Shown piece by piece: positions 56,677-64,000 of a stretch of 64,000 nucleotides of DNA; position 1 is the first letter of the stretch, and each line of letters starts with the position of its first letter. The notes beneath the pieces were generated by a model. That model ran no database searches. It was not told where the DNA came from and saw only the letters and a program-made list of their open reading frames with translations. This stretch comes from Methylobacter sp. (GTDB taxonomy: Bacteria > Pseudomonadota > Gammaproteobacteria > Methylococcales > Methylomonadaceae), in NCBI RefSeq assembly GCF_023227905.1, contig NZ_JALOCF010000008.1, positions 1 through 64,000 of the forward strand. Direction: 5' to 3'. The translations under genes were made by a program, and so were the position numbers.

Positions 56677-57123
56677 GTGATTTTGTTCTTTAGCGGTAAT
56701 TCAGTTGAGCGGACGATGAACTTGATTAAATCTACCCAATTCACGCACCACCCCTCTCATCACATTCTTGTCCTTGAGTTGGATCATTCAGGGGCCGCAC
56801 CATACATTAAAGAACTCAGCCTTTCCGCTGCCGCTTTTCTAGGCTATAGCGAACAAGAGCTGATCGGCAAGCCTGTTGACCTTATTTACGCTGCCGGAAG
56901 CGACAAGCCGCTGTGGGAGGCAGCCCTTGCAAATGTAGTGGATAAAAGCATCAACCAAAGCTTTGCCTATAGGGATGCAGGCAAGGAGCATGAGCCTAGA
57001 ACGGTAAGCTTAGCCTACAGGGATGTAGGCGAGGGGCGTGAGCTGGGAGCGGTAAGCTTTAGCGCTGAAGTAGTCACCCAAGCAAACAACAAAATTCGGG
57101 CCTTAATATCGCTAACCGCCTAG
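56677..57123 (+). CDS. PAS-like fragment, possibly split from the next gene
   Basis: 148 residues with a PAS-like core (AAAFLGYSEQELIGKPVDLIY). A 16-codon unit occurs twice in tandem (AYRDAGKEHEPRTVSL then AYRDVGEGRELGAVSF), which DNA also shows as a 48-base duplication. The frame ends at 57123, while the +2 frame is open from about 57069 into the following phosphatase gene (reading NIANRLAGRTPDKTDIVLL). A single-base change could have divided one longer protein. Either a small PAS protein or a broken 5' end. A start inside (MNLIKSTQF, about 56716) is also possible. Confidence 0.55.
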   Translation: MILFFSGNSVERTMNLIKSTQFTHHPSHHILVLELDHSGAAPYIKELSLSAAAFLGYSEQELIGKPVDLIYAAGSDKPLWEAALANVVDKSINQSFAYRDAGKEHEPRTVSLAYRDVGEGRELGAVSFSAEVVTQANNKIRALISLTA

Positions 57124-57152
57124 CCGGCCGGACACCTGACAAAACCGACATT

Positions 57153-59081
57153 GTGTTACTGATTCAGGAAAGCTCTTCTGAATGCTTCAGCGCCGAATCG
57201 GCGTTCGTTGAAAGTGAAGAACGTTTCCGGCAGATGGCGGAAATGACCGGCGAATGGTTATGGGAGCAAGATCCTGACGGATACTATAGCTATAGCAGTA
57301 ACGCTGTTACTCAGATACTGGGCTATAGGCCGGATGAGGTACTCGGCAAACACTATACCGAATTTTTAACGCCCCAGGATAAAGTAGACCAGCAGCGCTA
57401 CTCAAGCAGCCACCAACCTTTTTATGCGAAGCTGTCTCACTACCAGCACAAAGACGGTCGGCAGATACTGACCGAATCGACCGGCTTACCCATTATCAGC
57501 CCAACGGGCAAAGTCATTAAATGGCGAGGAGTTGATAGAGACATTACTGCCAGGATGCATTTTCAGGATGCGCTTATCGAAAGCGAGAAGCGTATCCGTT
57601 TGATTATTGAAAATTCCTTGAGCGCTATCGTCATTATGAATTCATACGGCATTGTTACCGAATGGAACCATCCGGCAGAAAAAATATTCGGCTGGACTAA
57701 AGAGGAAGCCATCGGAAGGTGCCTTGATGAGTTAATTATTCCGCCGGCGCAACGCGATGCGCACCGGCAGGGATTGGAATACTTCCTACGTACCGGGGTT
57801 GGCCCATTATTAAATAAATCGATCGAGCAGACCGCCATTCGACGCGACGGCACTGAATTCCCCGTTGAAGTCAGCATCTCATCCTTAAGGCTAGGAAATA
57901 GTTACATTTTTAGTGGTTTTATTCACGACATTACAGAACGCAAGCGTTTGGAGCATCGGTTCCGGCAAGCGGTGGAATCTGCGCCCAATGCGATCGTGAT
58001 GGTAAACAAGTCAGGAGCAATTGAGATGGTCAATTCGCAAACGGAGGCATTTTTCGGCTACTCCCGCTCTGAATTAATTGGCCAACCGGTGGAAATATTA
58101 GTGCCTGAACGCTTTCGCAAGCATCATGTTGGCTATCGTAATGCGTATCTCGCCGCCCCTGTGTCGAGACCCATGGGCGCGGGACGAGATCTCTACGGAT
58201 TACGCAAAGACGGCAGTGAATTCCCTGTTGAAATAGGCCTCAGCCTGATTGATAGCAAGGAAGAAACACTGGTGCTGAGCACGATCGTAGACATTACAAC
58301 ACGAAAAGCTACGGAAGCGGCAATTCGCCAAGCGCAGATCAATCTGGCTATTGCTCAGAGTGAAATCAAGATTGCCCAGCGCATTCAGGCGTCACTTTCA
58401 CCCTCGGCGCCGATCAAATCCAGTCATTTCGAGGTCACCGGTTACTGCCTGCCGGCCGATCAGGTTGGCGGCGATTATTTTGATTATTTTTACCGCAATG
58501 ATGTCCATTTGGATATGATTATTGCCGATGTTTCCGGCCATTCAATCGGCCCTTCCCTGTTTATGGTGGAAACTCGTAGCGCCATTCGAACTCAGGCAAG
58601 CAGTTCGGCTACGCCCGCAGAAACCCTCAAAGTGCTTAATAATTTTCTTTTTGAGGATTTGGATAAATCCGATTACTTTATTACCTTGTTTTATTTGCAA
58701 TACAACATTAACACTCACCAGCTGAGTTTTGCCAATGCGGGCCACCCTCCTCCATTGCTACTCAATCCTTTTCAAATAGAATGCAAGCAATTGGATGCAG
58801 ACGGATTAATAGTGGGTGTAAATAAAAATGTGATTTTTGAAGAAAAAGTCACCACGCTGTCTAAAGGCGGGGTAATCCTGCTGTATACCGACGGTTTAAC
58901 CGAAGCGCAAAACGCCGATGGCGATTTCTTCGGACTAAAGCGCGTCAATGATATTTTGGTTCAACATGCACAGCAATCCCCTCAGGCCATTATTGAAACG
59001 CTGCTGGAACAGTTAAAACAATTTTGCCGTAGCGAGTCCTTTAATGATGATATTACCTTAATGGTTTTTAAGCGTCACTAA
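57153..59081 (+). CDS. PAS-PAS-PAS-SpoIIE (PP2C-type) phosphatase
   Basis: 642 residues with a GTG start that is uncertain; the frame is open upstream to about 57069. Three PAS domains (about 24-140, 150-265, 275-395; each with xxILGYxxxEVxG-type and DITxRK ends), a short helical linker (IRQAQINLAIAQSEIKIAQRI), then a SpoIIE/RsbU phosphatase domain (about 425-640) with the metal residues in VGGDYFDYF, IADVSGHS and LLYTDGLTEAQ. It probably dephosphorylates an anti-sigma antagonist or an equivalent partner, none of which is encoded nearby. Confidence 0.92.
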   Translation: MLLIQESSSECFSAESAFVESEERFRQMAEMTGEWLWEQDPDGYYSYSSNAVTQILGYRPDEVLGKHYTEFLTPQDKVDQQRYSSSHQPFYAKLSHYQHKDGRQILTESTGLPIISPTGKVIKWRGVDRDITARMHFQDALIESEKRIRLIIENSLSAIVIMNSYGIVTEWNHPAEKIFGWTKEEAIGRCLDELIIPPAQRDAHRQGLEYFLRTGVGPLLNKSIEQTAIRRDGTEFPVEVSISSLRLGNSYIFSGFIHDITERKRLEHRFRQAVESAPNAIVMVNKSGAIEMVNSQTEAFFGYSRSELIGQPVEILVPERFRKHHVGYRNAYLAAPVSRPMGAGRDLYGLRKDGSEFPVEIGLSLIDSKEETLVLSTIVDITTRKATEAAIRQAQINLAIAQSEIKIAQRIQASLSPSAPIKSSHFEVTGYCLPADQVGGDYFDYFYRNDVHLDMIIADVSGHSIGPSLFMVETRSAIRTQASSSATPAETLKVLNNFLFEDLDKSDYFITLFYLQYNINTHQLSFANAGHPPPLLLNPFQIECKQLDADGLIVGVNKNVIFEEKVTTLSKGGVILLYTDGLTEAQNADGDFFGLKRVNDILVQHAQQSPQAIIETLLEQLKQFCRSESFNDDITLMVFKRH

Positions 59082-59116
59082 TAAGCCGCTTATCGGCACT
59101 TATCGACGAACCAAAA

Positions 59117-59623
59117 TCAAAAATAGCTTGAAGCCCAAAACAACACAGCGCCGGCAAACACACCGGCCAATACGTCGTCCAGCATGATGCCCAACCCGCC
59201 GCATACCTTGCGATCAGCCCAGCTGATCGGCCACGGTTTGAGTATGTCGAAGATTCTAAACAGGATAAAGCCCAGTACCATAGCCTGCCAGCTATAAGGA
59301 ACCAGCCATAGGGTTATCAGGTAACCGGCAATTTCGTCCCAAACAATTCCGCCAAAATCATGCTCATCCAGTTTTTTTGCGGCACCATCGCAGATCCAGA
59401 TGCCGGAAACGGTGACGATCAGCGTCAACAAGCTGTAAACAAAAACATTGGTTTGCGCAAACAGCCAGTAAACCGGAATGGCCGCCAAAGTGCCCATAGT
59501 GCCGGGGGCTTTTTTTGCCAAACCGGAACCAAAACCAAAAGCCAGGAACAGGGTTGGGTCGGACAATATCTGCCTGGGCGTCAGCTTATTTTTGCCCAGC
59601 TGAGTATTAAGAAAAATGCTCAA
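59117..59623 (-). CDS. pgpA: Phosphatidylglycerophosphatase A
   Basis: 168 residues. Removes phosphate from phosphatidylglycerophosphate at the inner membrane. Motifs: FGFGSGLAKKAPGTMGTL at the start, then WDEIAGYLITLWLVP and RIFDILKPWPISWADRKV, with four helices. Its start overlaps the thiL stop by 17 bases, and thiL-pgpA is a common gammaproteobacterial pair at the end of the rib-nusB operon. Confidence 0.95.
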   Translation of the reverse strand: MSIFLNTQLGKNKLTPRQILSDPTLFLAFGFGSGLAKKAPGTMGTLAAIPVYWLFAQTNVFVYSLLTLIVTVSGIWICDGAAKKLDEHDFGGIVWDEIAGYLITLWLVPYSWQAMVLGFILFRIFDILKPWPISWADRKVCGGLGIMLDDVLAGVFAGAVLFWASSYF

Positions 59624-60542
59624 ATCCTTTTACCTCTAATGGTTTGATAATGCCCGACTTATTCAACCGCAAACCGGGCTGTGCGTCTATGATGCCGATT
59701 TTGGTCGCCGCTACGGTCAACTGCGCAGCTTGTTCGGGGCTCACGGTAAAGCACAGCTCGTAATCATCGCCGGCGGTCAACGGCATAGCCCAATCGCCGG
59801 TATCGTTGATATAGGCCAGTACCGCTTTTGATAACGGCAACGCGTCCCAATCAAGACAGGCGCCTACCCGGCTTTGCTCCAGAATATGGTCCAGATCGCC
59901 CGCCAAGCCGTCCGATAAATCGATGCAGGCGTTGGCTATGCCGATCAAGGCCTGTCCGGCCTCGATTTGCGGCTCCGGCCGGTTAAACCGGGTTAAAGCT
60001 GCGTCAGAATCTGCACAGCTATAGCCTTGCTTTATCTTCAAGCCCAGCCCGGCATCTCCCAAGAGGCCGGTCATGTAAATAAAATCGCCCGGCCGCGCCG
60101 CTGAACGCCTCAGCGCCCGGCCTTTCGGAACTAAGCCCATGGCCTGAACGGTCAAGGTCAACGGTCCGGAAGTGGTATCGCCGCCGATCAAATCCACCGA
60201 ATGGCGCTCGGCCAAACTTAATAAGCCTCTGGCAAAAGCCGTCAACCAGTTTTCATCAACTTTGGGCAGCGTTAATGCCAGCGTAACGGAGACAGGCTTG
60301 GCGCCCATCGCGGCAAGATCGCTCAAATTGACGGCCAGCAGTTTATGGCCCAGCAGTTCGGGGTCGGTGCCGGCAAAGAAATGCACATTTTCCACCATCG
60401 TATCGGTGGTTATCGCCAACTCGAAACCCTCGGGAATGGACATCAACGCGCAGTCATCCCCGATGCCCAAACGCGTTGATGGATTGTTGACTTGCTGCTG
60501 GGTGAAGAATCGCTGGATTAGGGCAAATTCAGAAACTGGCAT
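59607..60542 (-). CDS. thiL: Thiamine-monophosphate kinase
   Basis: 311 residues. Phosphorylates thiamine monophosphate to the diphosphate coenzyme. Motifs: LGIGDDCALMSIPEG, TTDTMVENVHFF, LLAVNLSDLAAMGAKP, DLIGGDTTSGPLTL and DLSDGLAGDLDHIL, all metal/ATP residues present. It lies 9 bases after nusB and overlaps pgpA. Confidence 0.97.
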   Translation of the reverse strand: MPVSEFALIQRFFTQQQVNNPSTRLGIGDDCALMSIPEGFELAITTDTMVENVHFFAGTDPELLGHKLLAVNLSDLAAMGAKPVSVTLALTLPKVDENWLTAFARGLLSLAERHSVDLIGGDTTSGPLTLTVQAMGLVPKGRALRRSAARPGDFIYMTGLLGDAGLGLKIKQGYSCADSDAALTRFNRPEPQIEAGQALIGIANACIDLSDGLAGDLDHILEQSRVGACLDWDALPLSKAVLAYINDTGDWAMPLTAGDDYELCFTVSPEQAAQLTVAATKIGIIDAQPGLRLNKSGIIKPLEVKGFEHFS

Positions 60543-60551
60543 GAGGTGCCT

Positions 60552-60992
60552 TTACTTTTCAATTTTTGCCTTACCCTTGATTTCCATTGCTCTTCTTTGC
60601 TGAGCAACCTTATCCAGTATGCCGTTCACATACTTGTGGCTACCGTCGGCGCCAAAATATTTGGCGAGATTGATGCCTTCATTTAAAACAACCCGATACG
60701 GCATGTCCAGGCGATGCAGTAACTCGTACACACCGATTCTTAAAATCGCCCGCTCGACCGGATCGATAGTATCAACCGGACGGTCTACAAATTCCGACAA
60801 TACCTGATCGATGGCATCCAGATTTTTAGGTACGCCGTAAAACAGCTCGACAAAATAACTTTTCTGAGCATCTTTTAAACGCTCTTCTTCCAGAAATTGC
60901 CGTTCAATCTCACTCAGGTTCTGACCGGCCATTTGCCATTGATACAATGCCTGTACAGCCGCTTTTCGGGCATTGGTTCGAGCTTGACTCAT
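60552..60992 (-). CDS. nusB: Transcription antitermination factor NusB
   Basis: 146 residues, all-helical RNA-binding protein that works with NusE (S10) in rRNA antitermination. Motifs: RKAAVQALYQWQMAGQ at the start, DPVERAILRIGVYEL and VVLNEGINLAKYFGADGSHKYVNGILDK. Shares its first base with the ribH stop. Confidence 0.97.
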   Translation of the reverse strand: MSQARTNARKAAVQALYQWQMAGQNLSEIERQFLEEERLKDAQKSYFVELFYGVPKNLDAIDQVLSEFVDRPVDTIDPVERAILRIGVYELLHRLDMPYRVVLNEGINLAKYFGADGSHKYVNGILDKVAQQRRAMEIKGKAKIEK

Positions 60993-61468
60993 TAGATTTC
61001 CAGGTTGTTAAATAAACTTACCATTTCGATGGCCGACATAGCCGCTTCGGCGCCTTTATTGCCGGCTTTAGTGCCCGCGCGCTCAATCGCCTGCTCAATA
61101 CTGTCAACGGTTAACACGCCAAAACTGACCGGCACGTTATATTGCAGGGAAACCTGCGCCAAGCCCTTAACGCACTCGCCGGCAACATATTCAAAATGCG
61201 GTGTGCCGCCGCGAATCACCGCGCCTAACGCGATAATCGCATCGTATTTTTTCGCCGCCGCCACGCGTTGCACCACCATCGGCAACTCAAACGCACCCGG
61301 AGCTTTAACCAGATGAATGTCCGCTTTATTAGCGCCGTGACGTACCAGCGCGTCGATCGCACCGGCTTCCAGTTGTTCAACGATGAAACTGTTGAACCGG
61401 GAGGCTATGATGCAGAATTTTCCGCCTTGAACGAGCAAATTGCCTTCAAAGGTTTTTAATGTTGACAT
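60992..61468 (-). CDS. ribH: 6,7-dimethyl-8-ribityllumazine synthase
   Basis: 158 residues. Condenses the pyrimidine and dihydroxybutanone phosphate to lumazine, the penultimate step of riboflavin synthesis. Motifs: IIASRFNSFIVEQLEAGAID, VKAPGAFELPMVVQR, ALGAVIRGGTPHFEYV and PVSFGVLTVDSIEQAIERAGTKAGNKGAEAA, including the catalytic His of TPHFEY. Coupled to nusB. Confidence 0.97.
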   Translation of the reverse strand: MSTLKTFEGNLLVQGGKFCIIASRFNSFIVEQLEAGAIDALVRHGANKADIHLVKAPGAFELPMVVQRVAAAKKYDAIIALGAVIRGGTPHFEYVAGECVKGLAQVSLQYNVPVSFGVLTVDSIEQAIERAGTKAGNKGAEAAMSAIEMVSLFNNLEI

Positions 61469-61518
61469 GATGTTTCTCTACTGTGTGATTAACTTGTAAT
61501 GTTGTTGAGCTAACTTAT

Positions 61519-62622
61519 TCAACCGACATGCTCGGAGACTTCCAAATCAAATCCGGACAATGCGACATATTTTTTCTGGGTTCCTAAGACCTTCAGCTTA
61601 TGCACTCCCAAATCGGCCAGTATTCTGGCGCCGGTTCCGGTGGTGCGCCAATCTACGGTGCCGATAGTCTGCGCCGGACTGACAATGCCGTGATCTTCCA
61701 ATTGATAATGATGTATCAGTTCGGCCAGCGATTTATTGTCTTCGCTTTGCCTGATAACGACCAACACTCCGCGCCCTTCCTCGGCTATTTTCTGCATCGC
61801 CGAACGCAAAGAAATACTGAAATCGTTGCGCTTGGATGCAAACAGATCGTCCAGCAAATTGCGCGCATGAACCCTGACCAAAACAGGCTCGTCGCCGGAA
61901 ACTTGCCCCATGACCAGCGCCAGGTGCAGGTTATTGTCATTTCTGTCCTGATAGGCATAGAGTCTGAAATCGCCGAATTCAGTCGGATACGCACACTCGC
62001 TGATGCGTTCCAGGGTGTTTTCGTGCTGAATGCGATAATGGATCAAATCGGCGATCGTGCCGATTTTAAGATCGTGTTGCTTGGCAAACACTTCCAGGTC
62101 AGGGCGTCTTGCCATCGAGCCGTCTTCATTGAGTATCTCAACGATAACCGCTGCCGGTTCCACGCCCGCCAGCCTGGCTAAATCGCAACCCGCTTCGGTA
62201 TGCCCGGCACGGTTTAATACGCCGCCGGATTGCGCCATCAACGGAAAAATGTGTCCCGGCTGCACCAGATCATCAGCTTTAGCATCCTCAGCGACTGCGC
62301 ATTGTATGGTGCGCGCCCGATCGGCTGCGGAAATGCCTGTGGTTACCCCGGTTGCGGCCTCGATAGACACGGTAAAATTGGTTGAGTGAGCAGTCTTGTT
62401 TTCATTGACCATCAGCGGCAAGCGCAATTGCTGACAGCGTTCGCCGGTCAAGGTCAAACAAATCAGGCCGCGGCCATAACGTGCCATAAAATTCACGTCT
62501 TCGGGACGCGTGAAAGAAGCCGCCATGACCAAGTCGCCTTCATTCTCACGGTCTTCATCGTCCATAATGATGACCATTTTGCCTAAACGTAAATCTTCTA
62601 TAATTTCTTCGATAGTATTCAT
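61519..62622 (-). CDS. ribB: DHBP synthase with degenerate GTP cyclohydrolase II domain (RibBX type)
   Basis: 367 residues. The N-terminal RibB domain (1-200) makes 3,4-dihydroxy-2-butanone 4-phosphate from ribulose 5-phosphate and is intact: DDEDRENEGDLVMAA, FMARYGRGLIC and GHTEAGCDLARLAG. The C-terminal part (210-367) follows GTP cyclohydrolase II but lacks the zinc Cys: the usual C-x10-C-x-C region reads VHARNLLDDLFASKRNDF, and the RQEGRGIGL box reads RQSEDNKSLAEL. It should not hydrolyse GTP. This fused inactive form is known in Proteobacteria as RibBX; a separate ribA is expected elsewhere. Confidence 0.93.
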   Translation of the reverse strand: MNTIEEIIEDLRLGKMVIIMDDEDRENEGDLVMAASFTRPEDVNFMARYGRGLICLTLTGERCQQLRLPLMVNENKTAHSTNFTVSIEAATGVTTGISAADRARTIQCAVAEDAKADDLVQPGHIFPLMAQSGGVLNRAGHTEAGCDLARLAGVEPAAVIVEILNEDGSMARRPDLEVFAKQHDLKIGTIADLIHYRIQHENTLERISECAYPTEFGDFRLYAYQDRNDNNLHLALVMGQVSGDEPVLVRVHARNLLDDLFASKRNDFSISLRSAMQKIAEEGRGVLVVIRQSEDNKSLAELIHHYQLEDHGIVSPAQTIGTVDWRTTGTGARILADLGVHKLKVLGTQKKYVALSGFDLEVSEHVG

Positions 62623-62635
62623 GTTGCCTTTGGGC

Positions 62636-63292
62636 TTAGCCTAAAAAACCGCTTTTTTGCAATAATTCTTCTGTGATGCCGCCAGTGCTTTGGGCTGCCG
62701 CATCCCCTTTGATTAACCGTTCCATATAACGGGCCAGTAAATCCACTTCCAGGTTGACTTTAGTGCCGACCACCGCTTCGCCTAAGGTAGTTTCTTTGAG
62801 CGTATGCGGCACGATATTAACGCTGAACACGGCGCCGTCGACTTCATTGACGGTCAGGCTGATGCCGTTGATGCAAATAGAACCTTTTTCGGCAATATAT
62901 TTAGCCAGATTATCGGGAGCTTTAAATTTAAATCGAAAAGAGCGTCCGTCCGCCTGCTTTTCCGTCACTGTGCCGATGCCATCGACATGACCGCTGACGA
63001 TGTGGCCGCCCAGCCGGGTTGACGGCGTCAAGGCCAGTTCCAGATTAACCGGAGTGCCGACCGTCGCGGCATTCAGGGTGGTTCTGGACAAAGTTTCATT
63101 GGAAACATCGGCGCAAAAATGATTTGGACCCAGCTCCACCGCAGTCAGGCACACGCCGTTGACGGCAATGCTGTCGCCTAGCACGACATCGTGCAGCGGT
63201 AATTTTCCGGTTGCGATGGTCAAGCGGCAATCACCGGCTTTACGCTCGATTGCCGATATAAGGCCCACTGCCAAGATAATGCCTGTAAACAT
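62636..63292 (-). CDS. ribE: Riboflavin synthase alpha chain
   Basis: 218 residues in two similar halves, as usual: MFTGIILAVGLISAIERK and IAVNGVCLTAVEL in the first, GHIVSGHVDGIGTV and ICINGISLTVNEV in the second. Dismutates lumazine to riboflavin. It lies 13 bases ahead of ribBX and 7 bases after ribD. Confidence 0.97.
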   Translation of the reverse strand: MFTGIILAVGLISAIERKAGDCRLTIATGKLPLHDVVLGDSIAVNGVCLTAVELGPNHFCADVSNETLSRTTLNAATVGTPVNLELALTPSTRLGGHIVSGHVDGIGTVTEKQADGRSFRFKFKAPDNLAKYIAEKGSICINGISLTVNEVDGAVFSVNIVPHTLKETTLGEAVVGTKVNLEVDLLARYMERLIKGDAAAQSTGGITEELLQKSGFLG

Positions 63293-63299
63293 GGGTATC

Positions 63300-64000
63300 C
63301 TACAATGGAATGAAAGTTAACTTTAAATCAGGGCCGACCTGTCTGACATCGCGCAGTTTTAATTGCTTTTTATCGGCCATCTGCTGCAAACCCGGCAACG
63401 CAAACAAGCCGCGTCCCTGGTCGCCTAAAATGCAGGGCGCCATATAGATGACGTATTCATCAACCAACCCTTCGTCCAGTAAGGCGCCATTCAGCACGGA
63501 ACCGGCCTCAACTAATACTTCGTTGATTTGCTGCCCGGCTAAAAACTCCATCACGGCATACAAATCCAGCCGTCCGTCCTTACCGGGCAATTGATAGACT
63601 TCAAAACCTGCCTGCTGCAACGCCTGCTGTTTTTGCTGATCTTCCGCACAGGTTAAAATCAGGCTGCGCCCCGGCAGTTTTGCCATTTGCGCGGTTACCG
63701 GCATGTTCAGATGCGTATCCAGCACTACCCTGACCGGTTGCAAGACATCGCCATCGATACGGGCATTCAGCGCCGGATCGTCCGCAAGCACGGTACTGAT
63801 GCCGGTTAAAATCGCCGAACTTTCCGCCCTTAATCGCTGGACATCGGCTCTGGACTTATCGGATGTAATCCATTTGCTTTCGCCCGATGCCATCGCGGTA
63901 CGACCGTCCAGGCTCATCGCCAGTTTGCTGCGTACAAACGGGCGGTTTTCGGTCATGCGCTTGATGAAACCGCGGTTTAACGCCTGTGCGTCTTCCTGCA
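63300..64000 (-). CDS. ribD: RibD, C-terminal reductase part (truncated by window end)
   Basis: The visible part is about 233 codons with no start; reading continues upstream of the Met at 63956 (EDAQALNRGFIKRM before MTENRPFVRSKLAMSLDG). It is the pyrimidine reductase domain of bifunctional RibD: RPFVRSKLAMSLDGRTAMASG, LVEAGSVLNGALL and PVRVVLDTHLNMP. The deaminase domain is beyond base 64000. First visible gene of the rib operon, followed by ribE after 7 bases. Confidence 0.96.
   Translation of the reverse strand, partial: QEDAQALNRGFIKRMTENRPFVRSKLAMSLDGRTAMASGESKWITSDKSRADVQRLRAESSAILTGISTVLADDPALNARIDGDVLQPVRVVLDTHLNMPVTAQMAKLPGRSLILTCAEDQQKQQALQQAGFEVYQLPGKDGRLDLYAVMEFLAGQQINEVLVEAGSVLNGALLDEGLVDEYVIYMAPCILGDQGRGLFALPGLQQMADKKQLKLRDVRQVGPDLKLTFIPL

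Overview
The window is a chromosomal segment of a gammaproteobacterium. I estimate G+C at a little under 50 % by eye. Gene content and protein style suggest a Methylococcales-type methanotroph (Methylobacter/Methylomonas-like). That placement is inference, because no methane or methanol oxidation gene lies in the window. There are no rRNA or tRNA genes that I can see. Both ends cut a gene: an integron-type tyrosine recombinase at base 1 and ribD at base 64000.

Layout. 1-3100: recombinase 3' end, then a Fur-boxed feoA-feoB-feoC iron(II) uptake operon on the minus strand. 3400-10350: a minus-strand operon for an unusual aa3-type cytochrome oxidase (small ORF, ctaG, tri-heme cytochrome c, coxB with fused cytochrome c, a CaCA cation exchanger, a coxA-coxC fusion, a small membrane protein). 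10800-12015: an H-NS-like protein and a DUF2914 membrane protein. 12173-17727: sucA-sucB plus an E3 (dihydrolipoamide dehydrogenase) homologue that has lost its catalytic residues. 17790-18113: a decayed transposase. 18210-27547: a complete type I-F CRISPR-Cas system (cas1, cas2-3, cas8f, cas5f, cas7f, cas6f, leader, 17 repeats). 27672-31268: rimK, rubredoxin, a secreted unknown, nnrS and DUF2721. 31274-36689: minus-strand housekeeping genes (exbB, exbD, lpxK, an MFS carrier, aroC, prmB). 36786-48526: signalling genes (HDOD, FliK-like, PilZ, an OmpR-like regulator, HDAC-like, GAF-HD-GYP, CHASE2-cyclase), interrupted by prfC. 48634-59081: a two-partner secretion locus (TpsA, FecR-like protein, TpsB), then a PAS fragment and a PAS-SpoIIE phosphatase. 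59117-64000: the riboflavin/nusB operon (ribD, ribE, ribBX, ribH, nusB, thiL, pgpA).

The most interesting signals are these. (1) The E3 homologue lacks one cysteine of the redox disulfide and the Glu of the His-Glu dyad, yet keeps an intact reading frame in the suc operon. (2) CoxA keeps every metal ligand but lacks the K-channel Lys and the D-channel Asn residues, and its operon contains a cation/Ca2+ exchanger fitted between coxB and coxA with one-base coupling. (3) An array of six heptamers at exactly 11-bp period lies upstream of the PilZ gene, next to an OmpR-type regulator with a degenerate receiver. (4) A cyclase-TpsA-FecR-TpsB block looks like a self-contained regulated secretion system. 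(5) An AT-rich patch covers the cas2-3 tail and most of cas8f inside an otherwise uniform cas operon.
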